Made by a program: the position numbers and the translations under genes | From: an uncultured Roseibium sp. | GTDB lineage: Bacteria; Pseudomonadota; Alphaproteobacteria; Rhizobiales; Stappiaceae | NCBI RefSeq assembly: GCF_963669205.1 | Contig: NZ_OY769915.1 | Coordinates: 4,872,001 to 4,936,000, forward strand | Direction of reading: 5' to 3' | DNA: 64,000 nt | In this document: positions 25,266 through 33,509 of the stretch, piece after piece | Position numbering within the stretch: the stretch's first letter is position 1 | How the letters are laid out: each line of letters opens with the position of its first letter | The notes under the pieces: generated by a model | The model's database searches: none | Seen by the model: only the letters and a program-made list of their open reading frames with translations | Told to the model about the DNA's origin: nothing

Positions 25266-26240
25266 ATGGACATCCAGACCCCCAAAGGAGCCTCGGCCCG
25301 GCCCGAATTCACCGAAGCGGCCGCCACATCCACGTGGCAGCGCTGGATGAACTCGGACATATGGCACTCCTACAAGTCGTCGCCGGTCATCATCGTGTCG
25401 TCGCTGACCTTCCTGCTTCTCGTGCTGGGCGCATTGCTGTCCCCGCTCATCTCGCCCTACACGCCCTTCGACCCGGCCAGTCTCAACCTGATGAACGGCT
25501 TCACCAAGCCGATGTCGGCGAACGAGTTCACCGGAGACTACTTTCTCCTTGGAACCGACGACCAGGGCCGCGATGTGCTGTCGACGATCCTGTTTGGCCT
25601 GCGCATTTCCCTGTTCGTCGGGGTTGTCGCCGTTCTCTTCGCCATGACCCTCGGCGTGGTACTCGGTCTCCTGTCCGGCTATGCCGGCGGCTGGCTGGAT
25701 GGCATCATCATGCGCATCGCCGATATCCAGATGACCTTCCCGTCCATCATGGTCGCCATGCTGCTCTACGGGATCGGCAAGGGCCTCATACCGCCCGATC
25801 TCAGGGATGAAATGGCAATCTGGGTGCTGATCATCTCGATCGGCCTGTCGGAATGGGTCCAGTTTGCGAGAACCGTCCGCGGCGCGACCATGGTCGAGCG
25901 CCAGAAGGAATATGTGCAGGCCGGCAATCTGATCGGACTGACCCGCTGGAGCATCATGCTCCGTCACATTCTGCCGAACGTCACCGGCCCGATCCTCGTC
26001 ATCGCCACGATCAGTCTCGCGCTGGCCATCATCGCGGAAGCGACGCTGAGTTTCCTCGGCGTGGGTGCGCCAAAGACCGAACCCTCGCTCGGCACGCTGA
26101 TCAATGTCGGCCGTCAGTACATCCTGTCCGGTGAATGGTGGATCCTGCTGTTCCCCTCGCTCACCCTTCTGGCACTGGCTTTGTCCGTCAACCTCTTCGG
26201 CGACTGGCTGCGTGACATCCTGAACCCAAAACTGCGGTAG
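25266..26240 (+). CDS. Peptide-type ABC permease, DppC-like
   Basis: Permease of 324 aa of the DppC/OppC type, with the OppC_N segment near residue 35-60 and FLLGTDDQGRDVLSTILFGLRISLFVG near residue 90. The coupling loop MVERQKEYVQAGNLIGLTRWSIMLRHILPN is near residue 220. A predicted cytoplasmic N-terminus of about 35 residues precedes the first membrane helix. It completes the heterodimeric membrane part of the peptide-type importer, and the ATPase gene follows after 4 bases. Confidence 0.92.
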   Translation: MDIQTPKGASARPEFTEAAATSTWQRWMNSDIWHSYKSSPVIIVSSLTFLLLVLGALLSPLISPYTPFDPASLNLMNGFTKPMSANEFTGDYFLLGTDDQGRDVLSTILFGLRISLFVGVVAVLFAMTLGVVLGLLSGYAGGWLDGIIMRIADIQMTFPSIMVAMLLYGIGKGLIPPDLRDEMAIWVLIISIGLSEWVQFARTVRGATMVERQKEYVQAGNLIGLTRWSIMLRHILPNVTGPILVIATISLALAIIAEATLSFLGVGAPKTEPSLGTLINVGRQYILSGEWWILLFPSLTLLALALSVNLFGDWLRDILNPKLR

Positions 26241-26244
26241 GCCC

Positions 26245-27255
26245 GTGTCCGATACTCCCCTTCTCAAAGTTTCAGATCTCATCGTCGAGTTTCCGACCCG
26301 CAGCGGCATGCTCCGGCCCGTGGACCGGGTCGGGTTTGAAGTCCGTGCCGGTGAAATTCTCGGCCTGGTGGGCGAATCCGGCGCCGGCAAGTCCATGTGC
26401 GGATCGGCGATCATCGGGCTCATTGACCGCCCGGGGCGGATCAGCGGCGGTGAAATTGCCCTCGACGGTGAGCGGATCGACAATCTGCCGGAAGACCGCC
26501 TGCGCCGGATACGCGGCAAACGCATCGCGATGGTCTTTCAGGATCCGCTGACCAGTCTCAATCCGCTGATGACCGTCGGACAACAGCTGATCCAGACGAT
26601 CCGCACACACCTTGCCGTGTCATCCGGCGAAGCGCGCGACCGGGCCATTGCACTGCTGGAGGAAGTCGGAATTCCCGCGGCAGCGACCCGCATCGACGCC
26701 TACCCGCACCAGTTCTCCGGCGGCATGCGTCAGCGCGTCGTCATTTCGCTGGCGCTTGCTGCCGAACCGGAATTGATCATCGCCGACGAACCGACCACCG
26801 CGCTCGATGTGTCCGTCCAGGCGCAGATCATGGCGCTGCTCAAGAAACTCTGCCGGGAGCGCGGTACGGCCGTTATCCTCATCACGCACGACATGGGCGT
26901 CATCGCGGAATCGACGGATCGTGTCGCGGTTCTCTACGCCGGACGGATCGCCGAGATCGGCCCGACGCGCAACGTGCTGAGCACCCCGTCGCATCCCTAT
27001 ACGAAGGGGCTCATGGCATCCACGCCGTCGACGACAGGCACCATGCACGCGCTCAGCCAGATCCCCGGATCGATGCCGAACCTGCGTGCCATCCCGAAAG
27101 GCTGTGCCTTCAATCCCCGGTGCGAAAAGGCCTTCTCCGTGTGCTTCAAGGACATTCCGGTCCTTGAACCGGTCGATGGCAGCGAGGTCGCCTGCTGGCT
27201 CTACGACCCGGCCGTCAATCCAGAAACAAAAGAGATCTCCGGAGTCTCCGAATGA
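26245..27255 (+). CDS. Peptide-type ABC ATPase, DppD-like
   Basis: ATPase of 336 aa starting at GTG. It shows Walker A GESGAGKS near residue 46, signature FSGGMRQRVVISLALA, Walker B LIIADEPTTALD and the switch histidine ITHDMGVIAE. The C-terminal oligopeptide_HPY region has the cysteine cluster GCAFNPRCEKAFSVC, which in DppD/OppD relatives can hold an iron-sulfur cluster. Its stop overlaps the DppF-like start by 4 bases. It provides one of the two ATPase subunits of the importer. Confidence 0.93.
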   Translation: MSDTPLLKVSDLIVEFPTRSGMLRPVDRVGFEVRAGEILGLVGESGAGKSMCGSAIIGLIDRPGRISGGEIALDGERIDNLPEDRLRRIRGKRIAMVFQDPLTSLNPLMTVGQQLIQTIRTHLAVSSGEARDRAIALLEEVGIPAAATRIDAYPHQFSGGMRQRVVISLALAAEPELIIADEPTTALDVSVQAQIMALLKKLCRERGTAVILITHDMGVIAESTDRVAVLYAGRIAEIGPTRNVLSTPSHPYTKGLMASTPSTTGTMHALSQIPGSMPNLRAIPKGCAFNPRCEKAFSVCFKDIPVLEPVDGSEVACWLYDPAVNPETKEISGVSE

Positions 27256-28247
27256 CCGGTGAAACACCCTTGATCAGTGCGCGGCAGCTCGGCGCGGTTT
27301 TTAACGTGTCCAAGCCGTGGCTCAACAGGATGCTTGCGCTCGAGGCCAAGCAGTACCTGACAGCCGTCGACACGGTCAACTTCGACATTCCGAAAGGCAA
27401 GACCTTTGCGCTTGTGGGCGAGAGCGGCTCGGGCAAGTCCACCATCGGACGCATGATCGTCGGCTTGCAGAAACCAACCAGCGGCCAGGTGCTGATCGAC
27501 GGTGAGGATTTTTTTGCCATCTCCAGCGAAAAGAAGAAGATGGCGATGCGCCGCCGCATCCAGATGATCTTCCAGAGCCCCTACGCGTCGCTGAACCCGC
27601 GCTGGCGCGTGCGGCATATCATTGGCGAACCGATCCGGGCCTTCGACCTGCTTCCCGCCTCCGAAGTGGACGGACGCGTCACGGAACTGCTCGATCAGGT
27701 CGGTCTTGCAAAATCGGATGGCGAAAAATTCCCGCACGAGTTTTCAGGCGGCCAGCGCCAGCGCATCGCGATTGCCCGCGCCCTCGCCTCCAATCCGGAA
27801 TTCATTGTCTGCGACGAGCCGACGTCCGCGCTTGATGTCTCCGTGCAGAGCCAGGTGCTGAACCTGATGAAGGCCCTGCAGCGCGAGCTCGGCCTGACAT
27901 ACCTGTTCATCAGCCACGACCTCTCCGTCATTCGCTACATGGCTGACGAAATCGGCGTACTTTATCTGGGCCGTCTCGTCGAGGTGGCCGACAGGGACAC
28001 GCTGTTTGACAAGCCGCGGCACCCTTACACGCGCATGCTCATGGACGCCGCCCCCCATATCGACGCGTTCGGCCGCACCGCCGAGATCGTGAAGGGTGAA
28101 ATCCCCGATCCGATCAACAAGCCGAGCGGCTGCAGCTTCCATCCGAGATGCACGCTGACGGAAGACATCTGCCGAAGGGAACGCCCCGAAGTCAGGGAAT
28201 TCGGTACGGAAAAAGCAAGGGTCGCCTGTCACCTGTGCGCCGACTAG
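27252..28247 (+). CDS. Peptide-type ABC ATPase, DppF-like
   Basis: ATPase of 331 aa. It has Walker A GESGSGKST near residue 57, signature FSGGQRQRIAIARALA, Walker B FIVCDEPTSALD, switch histidine ISHDLSVIRYM, and a C-terminal cysteine cluster (GCSFHPRCTLTEDIC) like its partner. The ATG overlaps the DppD-like stop. It is the last gene of the importer operon. No peptidase or catabolic gene follows, so the cargo cannot be deduced from context. Confidence 0.93.
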   Translation: MTGETPLISARQLGAVFNVSKPWLNRMLALEAKQYLTAVDTVNFDIPKGKTFALVGESGSGKSTIGRMIVGLQKPTSGQVLIDGEDFFAISSEKKKMAMRRRIQMIFQSPYASLNPRWRVRHIIGEPIRAFDLLPASEVDGRVTELLDQVGLAKSDGEKFPHEFSGGQRQRIAIARALASNPEFIVCDEPTSALDVSVQSQVLNLMKALQRELGLTYLFISHDLSVIRYMADEIGVLYLGRLVEVADRDTLFDKPRHPYTRMLMDAAPHIDAFGRTAEIVKGEIPDPINKPSGCSFHPRCTLTEDICRRERPEVREFGTEKARVACHLCAD

Positions 28248-28771
28248 GCGCTCGGGTCGTGACCCTTGATCCATTGCAGTCCAGTTTAGAAGTACACTTG
28301 ATTTTTTGCCTCTGAGAAAGCGGAAAAATGACTTTGACCGCTATGCCGCAGCATCGAGTTTCTTCGATTTTGTCGTCCCGGGTTGACGCGTAAGCGGCAA
28401 GCCCGGGACCCAGTACCCCGTGGCGCCGGAGATCAAAGGAAAGCGGAGCAATCCGCAGGTTACTGGTTTCCGGCCTTCCGCTGCGCTTCCGCCGGAATGA
28501 CAAATAGATGGGCGGGATGCCGCCTCGCAAGACCCATTTTGAGATAAACCCGGCAGCCGTGAATGTCGTTTGCCAATCACTTTCTGGTGCAGCAACCGCG
28601 TTACGCCCCGAAACGCCTGAACGGTACTCGACGGGTCCCGGTCTTGCCGCAAAGGCGGCAAGCCGGGACGCCAATTACCGGAAACGACTGCGCCTCCTGC
28701 GCAAATGTGCTAACCTTACGTCATCCGTTTTTTTACAGGACTTTTTTTATGCATTTTCATCGGAGAGTCAC
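28248..28771. repeat. Intergenic region with two related dispersed hairpin repeats
   Basis: These 524 bp hold two inverted repeats with a shared core. Copy 1 pairs GTCCCGGG (28375-28382) with CCCGGGAC (28402-28409). Copy 2 pairs GTCCCGG-CTTGCCGC (28635-28650) with GCGGCAAG-CCGGGAC (28655-28669). Both contain GCGGCAAGCC(C)GGGAC. A tail CGCTTCCGCCGGAATGACA near 28482-28500 is of the kind found in dispersed proteobacterial repeats. Open frames that cross this region are probably not real. An AT-rich stretch near 28725-28760 may hold the promoter of the next gene. Confidence 0.55.
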
Positions 28772-29623
28772 ATGCCCAAGCTGCCGGGAAAATCCTATGA
28801 CGAAATGAAAACGCTCATCGCGAGCAACCATGGCATCGGTTACGTTTTCAGTTGGGAATTGCTGATCGCGATCTGTTGGGAGGAATCCTTCTTCAACAAC
28901 CAGGAGCAGGAAGGTGCCGGCACCGCGTGGGGCTTCGGCCAGGTCGAACCCTCGGAGTTCTACAAGTTCGAGACCGAGCAGGCAAAAAAACACGGCTACT
29001 ATGTCGCCAACCTTCCCAAGAGGGCAAAGGTCGGCAACAAGACCAAACTTCTCGGCAGCCTGACGGACAATCAGTCCGTCCAGGTCGTGTCCGCTGCGTT
29101 GAGACACAACTATTATGCGCGAAAGCAGGACAAGCGCGACGCGCTCTACGTCTATGGGGGTGTCTACTACAAGGGCCCCTCTCCGCTGACGGTCGCCGAG
29201 CGGATCGCAATCATCAACGGCTGGCTGGATTGCGAAAAGCACCTGCAGTTTTTTCACCAGGGTCACGATCCGAATGAAATCGTCAAGGGGCTGCACATGG
29301 CGAAGAACTTCAAGGACTTGGAGGCGACATTCCGGCCCATCCTTTTCCCGTTCGGTCAGGACGATCTCATCAAATGGCTGAAGGAAGAGATCGCCAAGCT
29401 GAAGGCAGGCAAGCAGTATCTCAAGATCGGCAATACCGGCGACGATGTGGCCGCACTTCAGAACCTGCTGAACCAGAAGGCGCTGCCCGGCGTCGAAAGC
29501 CTCGCAGCGGACGGCATATTCGGGCCGAAAACATATGCAGGGGTGACCGGTTACCAGCACCGGAGCCAGCTTGTTGCCGACGGCATTGTTGGTCCGAACA
29601 CAAAGCAGAAACTCGCCACGTGA
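28772..29623 (+). CDS. Lysozyme/transglycosylase-like protein with C-terminal peptidoglycan-binding domain
   Basis: Protein of 283 aa. The N-terminal half has a lytic-transglycosylase-like pattern: a Glu in CWEESFFNN (Glu37/Glu38) followed by AWGFGQVEP (residues 52-60), comparable to the E-S-x-F...GxxQ motifs of SLT domains. Residues 217-283 form a PG_binding_1 domain (GDDVAALQNLLNQ and two DGIFGP/DGIVGP repeats). There is no signal peptide, as in endolysins and toxin-like muramidases. The ATG at 28772 with GGAGAG upstream was chosen because the longer frame runs through dispersed repeats. No phage genes are adjacent. The catalytic assignment is tentative. Confidence 0.7.
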   Translation: MPKLPGKSYDEMKTLIASNHGIGYVFSWELLIAICWEESFFNNQEQEGAGTAWGFGQVEPSEFYKFETEQAKKHGYYVANLPKRAKVGNKTKLLGSLTDNQSVQVVSAALRHNYYARKQDKRDALYVYGGVYYKGPSPLTVAERIAIINGWLDCEKHLQFFHQGHDPNEIVKGLHMAKNFKDLEATFRPILFPFGQDDLIKWLKEEIAKLKAGKQYLKIGNTGDDVAALQNLLNQKALPGVESLAADGIFGPKTYAGVTGYQHRSQLVADGIVGPNTKQKLAT

Positions 29624-29637
29624 CCCGCGCTGAGGAA

Positions 29638-29667
29638 CGATCAGGCGTTTACCCGAACGCCTGATCG
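29638..29667. terminator. Bidirectional terminator hairpin
   Basis: A perfect 12-bp stem CGATCAGGCGTT/AACGCCTGATCG with loop TACCCG lies 14 bases after the lysozyme-like gene and 11 bases before the end of the convergent TRAP permease gene. It can serve both strands. Confidence 0.7.
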
Positions 29668-29678
29668 GGAACGTATCG

Positions 29679-30959
29679 CTACTCGAACAGCGACGGCAGG
29701 AACATGGAGATTGCCGGGACATAGGTGACCAGCACCAGCGCAGCCAGCAGGGCGAGATAGAAGGGCCAGATCGACTTGAGCGCTTCTTCGATCTTTATCT
29801 TGCCGACCGCGCACCCGACAAAGAGACATGTCCCGACCGGTGGAGTGCACAGGCCGAGGCCCAGATTGACCAGCAGCATGATGCCGAACTGGACGGGATC
29901 CATGCCGAGTTCGCGTGCGATCGGCAGGAAGATCGGCGTGCAGATCAGGATCAGCGCCGCCATGTCCATGATCATGCCGAGCGCAAGCAGCATCAGGTTG
30001 ATCATCAGAAGAATGACGATCTTCTGTTCCGAGATGCCGAGCAGGAAATCGCTGAGCTTTGTCGGAACCTGATAAAGCGCCAGAAGATAGGCGAACGAAC
30101 TGGCGAACCCGATCAGGATCATGACCATGGCGGTGGTGCGCAAGGCGGACGTGACGGAGACAACGAACTCGTTCCAGCCGAGCGTCCGGTAGGCCACGGC
30201 CGTCAGCACCAGCGCGTAGATTGCTCCGAAGGCACCGGACTCCGTCACGGTGAACACGCCCGACAGGACACCGCCGACGATAATCACAGCCGTGATCAGC
30301 CCGGGGATCGCGCCGACAGCCGTTTGGACAACGACGCTCCAGCCGGGAAAGGGTTCGGACCCGTAATTGTGTTTCAGGGCAACGAAATAGGCCGCAACAG
30401 CGAGACACAGGCACATCAGTATTCCGGGAATGACGCCCGCAAGGAACAGCTTCGAGATTGAAATGCCGCCACCGGCCGCCACCACGAAGATGATCATGTT
30501 GTGGCTGGGCGGAATGACGATGCCGGCGATGGACGATGTCACGGTCACGTTGACCGCATAGTCCGGCCGGTAGCCCTTTTCCTTCATCACCGGTATCAGC
30601 AGCGATCCCAGCGCGGAAATGTCGGCGATGGCCGAACCGGATATGCCGCCGAAGAGCATGCTGGAGAAAATATTGACCGATGCCAGACCACCCCGGACGT
30701 GACCGACAAGAGAAGACGCAAACCGCACGAGACGGACGGCGATCCCCCCGTGCAGCATCAGTTCGCCGGCAAACACGAAGAAGGGAATGGCCAGAAGCGA
30801 AAACGGCGTGATACCTGAAATCGTGCGCTGAAACGTGATCAGCAGCGGAAACCCTTCATACCAGAAGGCGGCGGCCGCGGAGATACCCATTGCAAAAGCG
30901 ACCGGAACGCCCAGGAGTACGCTGACGCCGAAGACGCCCAGCAGAATTGCAAGACCCAT
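29679..30959 (-). CDS. TRAP transporter large permease (DctM family)
   Basis: Inner-membrane protein of 426 aa, very hydrophobic with about 12 predicted segments. It shows the DctM signature FVFAGELMLHGGIAVRLVRFASSLVGHVRGGLASVNI and SALGSLLIPVMKEKGY. The C-terminal half repeats the fold, with MDMAALILICTPIFLPIARELGMDPVQFG. It imports an organic acid with sodium as driving ion. It ends the dctP-dctQ-dctM operon, one base after the small permease gene. Confidence 0.95.
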   Translation of the reverse strand: MGLAILLGVFGVSVLLGVPVAFAMGISAAAAFWYEGFPLLITFQRTISGITPFSLLAIPFFVFAGELMLHGGIAVRLVRFASSLVGHVRGGLASVNIFSSMLFGGISGSAIADISALGSLLIPVMKEKGYRPDYAVNVTVTSSIAGIVIPPSHNMIIFVVAAGGGISISKLFLAGVIPGILMCLCLAVAAYFVALKHNYGSEPFPGWSVVVQTAVGAIPGLITAVIIVGGVLSGVFTVTESGAFGAIYALVLTAVAYRTLGWNEFVVSVTSALRTTAMVMILIGFASSFAYLLALYQVPTKLSDFLLGISEQKIVILLMINLMLLALGMIMDMAALILICTPIFLPIARELGMDPVQFGIMLLVNLGLGLCTPPVGTCLFVGCAVGKIKIEEALKSIWPFYLALLAALVLVTYVPAISMFLPSLFE

Positions 30960-30960
30960 C

Positions 30961-31491
30961 TCAGTTACTCTCTTCTTTTTCGTAGATCTCGCCGCGAAGG
31001 GCCGAGCGCCCCCGCAAAATGAATCTTGCGCCTGCGAATATGACCATCAGTCCGCCGCAGGCGACGGCGGAAGCGGTTCGAATGCTTTCGGGGATGTTCA
31101 GCATCGGCAGGAGCGTCGACCAGCCGAACTGGAAGAGTTCGAGGCTTGCCACCAGCATGACGCCACCGAACACGGCCAGACAGAGATCGGTCATCAGCAG
31201 CAGCAACTGGCGCGCTTTCGGCGGGAGGGCATCCCGAACAAGGGTGACGCCGAGATGGGACTGCTCGTGGATACCGACGGCGGCCCCGAGAAAGGTGATG
31301 TAGCAGATCAGGACCAGCGCGAGCTGCTCGACCCAGGTGGGTGTTTCGTTCAGGACGTAGCGCCCGAAGACCAGCCAGCCGAAGGTGGCCACGAGGACCA
31401 CAAGCGCGAGCGAACCCACCAACACGCAGAGGCGCTTCAACCAGACCAGAGACAGCTCCAGCCGCGCCAGAAAGTTCTCGCCCTGCGGCAT
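30961..31491 (-). CDS. TRAP transporter small permease (DctQ family)
   Basis: Small membrane protein of 176 aa with four predicted helices. It has the DctQ pattern (FGRYVLNETPTWVEQLALVLICYITFLGAAVGIHEQSHLGV, residues ~45-85). The ATG at 31491 was preferred to an upstream Met at 31542, because it puts the first helix at the usual distance and leaves a normal gap to dctP. It forms the complex with the DctM protein encoded one base downstream. Confidence 0.92.
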   Translation of the reverse strand: MPQGENFLARLELSLVWLKRLCVLVGSLALVVLVATFGWLVFGRYVLNETPTWVEQLALVLICYITFLGAAVGIHEQSHLGVTLVRDALPPKARQLLLLMTDLCLAVFGGVMLVASLELFQFGWSTLLPMLNIPESIRTASAVACGGLMVIFAGARFILRGRSALRGEIYEKEESN

Positions 31492-31549
31492 TGTTTCCCC
31501 CCGGGAGTTTGCGGACCGCGCATGGCGCGGCCCGCAGTGCACAGCGTTG

Positions 31550-32548
31550 TTAGTTGGCGTTCCTGAAGATTTCGACGAGCTCGCTCAGCTCTGGGTTCTG
31601 CGACAGGAACTGATCGTAGACCGGCGCCATTGCTTCCTGGAAAGCCGCCTTGTCGGCGATCTCGTTCACGGTCACGCCACCCTCGGCGACCTTCGCCATG
31701 CTGGCCGCTTCACGCTCTTGCCAGAGCTTGCGCTGCAACTCGGTGCTGTTGCGGCCGGCTTCCTTGACGATCGCCTGCTGTTCCGGCGTGAGGCTGTCGA
31801 AGGTCTTCTTGCTCATGCACAGGCACTCGGGAATGATCAGGTGCTGCGTCAGCGAGTAGTACTGCGCGACTTCGAAGTGGTTGGTGGATTCGTAGCTCGG
31901 TGGATTGTTTTCCGCCCCGTCCACGACACCGGTCTTGATTGCCTGATAAACCTCGGCAAATGCCATCGGCGTCGCATTGCCACCGAGAGAATCCACCATT
32001 CCGACAAACAGGTCGTTGTTCATCACGCGGATCTTCATGCCGCCGACATCGGCCGGCTCATTGATCGCCTTGACGGATGTGTAGAACGAACGTGCACCGG
32101 CGTCATAGAACCCCAGCGCCACCAGGCCCTTTGCTTCCAGCCCCTTGCTCAGCGCAGCGCCTGCTTCGCCGTCCATCAGTTCATACATCTGCGGGATGCT
32201 CTTGAAGATGAACGGCAGCGAGACAACATTTGCCTCCGGCACGACCTGCCCCATCGGCCCAAGGCTGAAGACACCGAAATCGATGACGCCAAGGCGTGTC
32301 TGCTCGATCGCATCCGGCTGTGAGCCCAGGACACCGCTGTGATAGACCTTGCCGGAAAGCTCGCCACCGGTCTTCTCGCTGACTTCCTTCAGGAACGATT
32401 CCATGCCGTGCGACACGGGATAGTCCTCCACGTGAATGTTCCATCCACGAAGGTCACGCGCTTCTGCGGTCACGGCGGTGACTGCGAGAACAGCGGCTAG
32501 AACGGAGCCGCGCATGAGACCGGCTTTGATTGACTTGAAACGGATCAT
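31550..32548 (-). CDS. TRAP transporter substrate-binding protein (DctP family)
   Basis: Periplasmic protein of 332 aa with a signal peptide (about residues 1-30, ending AVTAEA) and the DctP-fold core. Key segments are IEQTRLGVIDFGVFSLGPMGQVVPEANVVSLPF and AGARSFYTSVKAINEPADVGGMKIRVMNNDLFVGMVDSLGGNATPMAF, which contains the Arg that normally binds the ligand carboxylate. An organic acid, possibly a sugar acid given the neighbouring RraA-like, SDR and FadR-type genes, is the probable ligand. It is the first gene of the TRAP operon; its upstream region carries a 14-bp motif shared with the promoter of the RraA/GntR pair. Confidence 0.93.
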   Translation of the reverse strand: MIRFKSIKAGLMRGSVLAAVLAVTAVTAEARDLRGWNIHVEDYPVSHGMESFLKEVSEKTGGELSGKVYHSGVLGSQPDAIEQTRLGVIDFGVFSLGPMGQVVPEANVVSLPFIFKSIPQMYELMDGEAGAALSKGLEAKGLVALGFYDAGARSFYTSVKAINEPADVGGMKIRVMNNDLFVGMVDSLGGNATPMAFAEVYQAIKTGVVDGAENNPPSYESTNHFEVAQYYSLTQHLIIPECLCMSKKTFDSLTPEQQAIVKEAGRNSTELQRKLWQEREAASMAKVAEGGVTVNEIADKAAFQEAMAPVYDQFLSQNPELSELVEIFRNAN

Positions 32549-32588
32549 TAGTACCTCCCTGTTGATCTGGCTTCACGATATTTATTTT

Positions 32589-32602
32589 ACAAATTTTTAC
32601 AA
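32589..32602. promoter_or_regulatory. Candidate regulator site ACAAATTTTTACAA (copy 1)
   Basis: The 14-mer ACAAATTTTTACAA lies 41 bp upstream of the dctP start and is repeated exactly at 33984-33997. The FadR-type GntR regulator encoded at 34975 is the most plausible reader. It is AT-rich, so chance occurrence in AT-rich promoters must be considered. Confidence 0.45.
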
Positions 32603-32713
32603 GTCCAAAAATCAATTAAACAAATTTTTGGGAATTTTTGGCTTAACTCATTGAAATTTATAGGACAGTTGAAAATGAGATTTGTAAGTCCGGTTCAGAA
32701 GACAAGGTAACAA

Positions 32714-32741
32714 CCCCGCCCCGGATTGCCGGAAGGCGGGG
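32714..32741 (-). terminator. Hairpin after the SDR gene
   Basis: CCCCGCC (32714-32720) pairs with GGCGGGG (32735-32741) around a 14-base loop, about 20 bases past the stop of the minus-strand SDR. No long T tract is present. It probably separates SDR transcripts from the TRAP operon that begins further on. Confidence 0.45.
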
Positions 32742-32762
32742 TGTACCGGTTTGACGAAGTCG

Positions 32763-33509
32763 TCAGGAGAACAGGAGACCACCATTGATATCGACACAGG
32801 CGCCGGTCATGAAGGCAGCCTGGTCGGACGCCAGGAAGACGGCCAGATTGGCGACTTCTTCCGAGGTTCCCTCGCGCTTCAGCGGCGTCACGCCGGCGAC
32901 ATGCTTCCGGACATCCGGTTTTGTGAAAACGTTATGGAAGTCGGTGTCGATCATGCCGGGGCAGAGGGAATTGACACGGATATCGGGCGCAAGTTCCTTG
33001 GCGAGCCCGCGGGTCATGGTCAGGACCGCGCCCTTGGAAGCTGCATAGGCAAGTGCACCGGGTCCGCCGCCATCACGGGCAGCCTGCGACGCCATCGTCA
33101 CGATTGCCCCACCCGGTTTCATGTGCGGCAACGATGCCTGGACAAGCAGAAAGGCGGAGGAAACGTTCAGATCGAAGACATTTTGCCAGTGCTCTGCCGT
33201 AATCTCGGACACGTTCTTCCGGGCGATCAAACCGCCCGTGACGGGCATTATGATGTCCAACCCACCGAATTCATTGACTGTTTTATCAACGAGGGCCAGA
33301 ACTTCCTCCGGTTTCGTCATGTCACCCCGAAGAGCGAAGGCCTTGCCGCCGCCGGCGACGATCTCTTCGACCGCGCTGTCTGCACCGCTGCTGCTGCTGA
33401 AATAGTTGACGGCAACATTTGCCCCTGCCTTCGCCAGGGCCAGCACGCAAGCGCGCCCGATGTCGCGCCCGCCACCCGTAACGATTGCTGTTTTTCCGCT
33501 GAGATCCAT
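32763..33509 (-). CDS. SDR-family oxidoreductase
   Basis: Short-chain dehydrogenase of 248 aa. The cofactor motif TGGGRDIGRA is at residues 11-20 and Tyr/Lys are in YAASKGAV. The C-terminal ending VDINGGLLFS is normal. The usual NNAG motif after strand 4 is replaced by MPVTGG (IIMPVTGGLIA), which is uncommon. The ATG at 33509 follows CAGGAG at proper distance; the upstream extension to 33722 has no SDR character. The gene lies between the TRAP operon and the RraA-like gene, so oxidation of a hydroxy or sugar acid imported by the TRAP system is inferred. Confidence 0.88.
   Translation of the reverse strand: MDLSGKTAIVTGGGRDIGRACVLALAKAGANVAVNYFSSSSGADSAVEEIVAGGGKAFALRGDMTKPEEVLALVDKTVNEFGGLDIIMPVTGGLIARKNVSEITAEHWQNVFDLNVSSAFLLVQASLPHMKPGGAIVTMASQAARDGGGPGALAYAASKGAVLTMTRGLAKELAPDIRVNSLCPGMIDTDFHNVFTKPDVRKHVAGVTPLKREGTSEEVANLAVFLASDQAAFMTGACVDINGGLLFS

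Noticed and set aside
28508..28771. An N-terminal extension of the lysozyme-like protein by 88 codons
   Set aside because: The extension translates one of the dispersed hairpin repeats. A good ribosome-binding site precedes the ATG at 28772.
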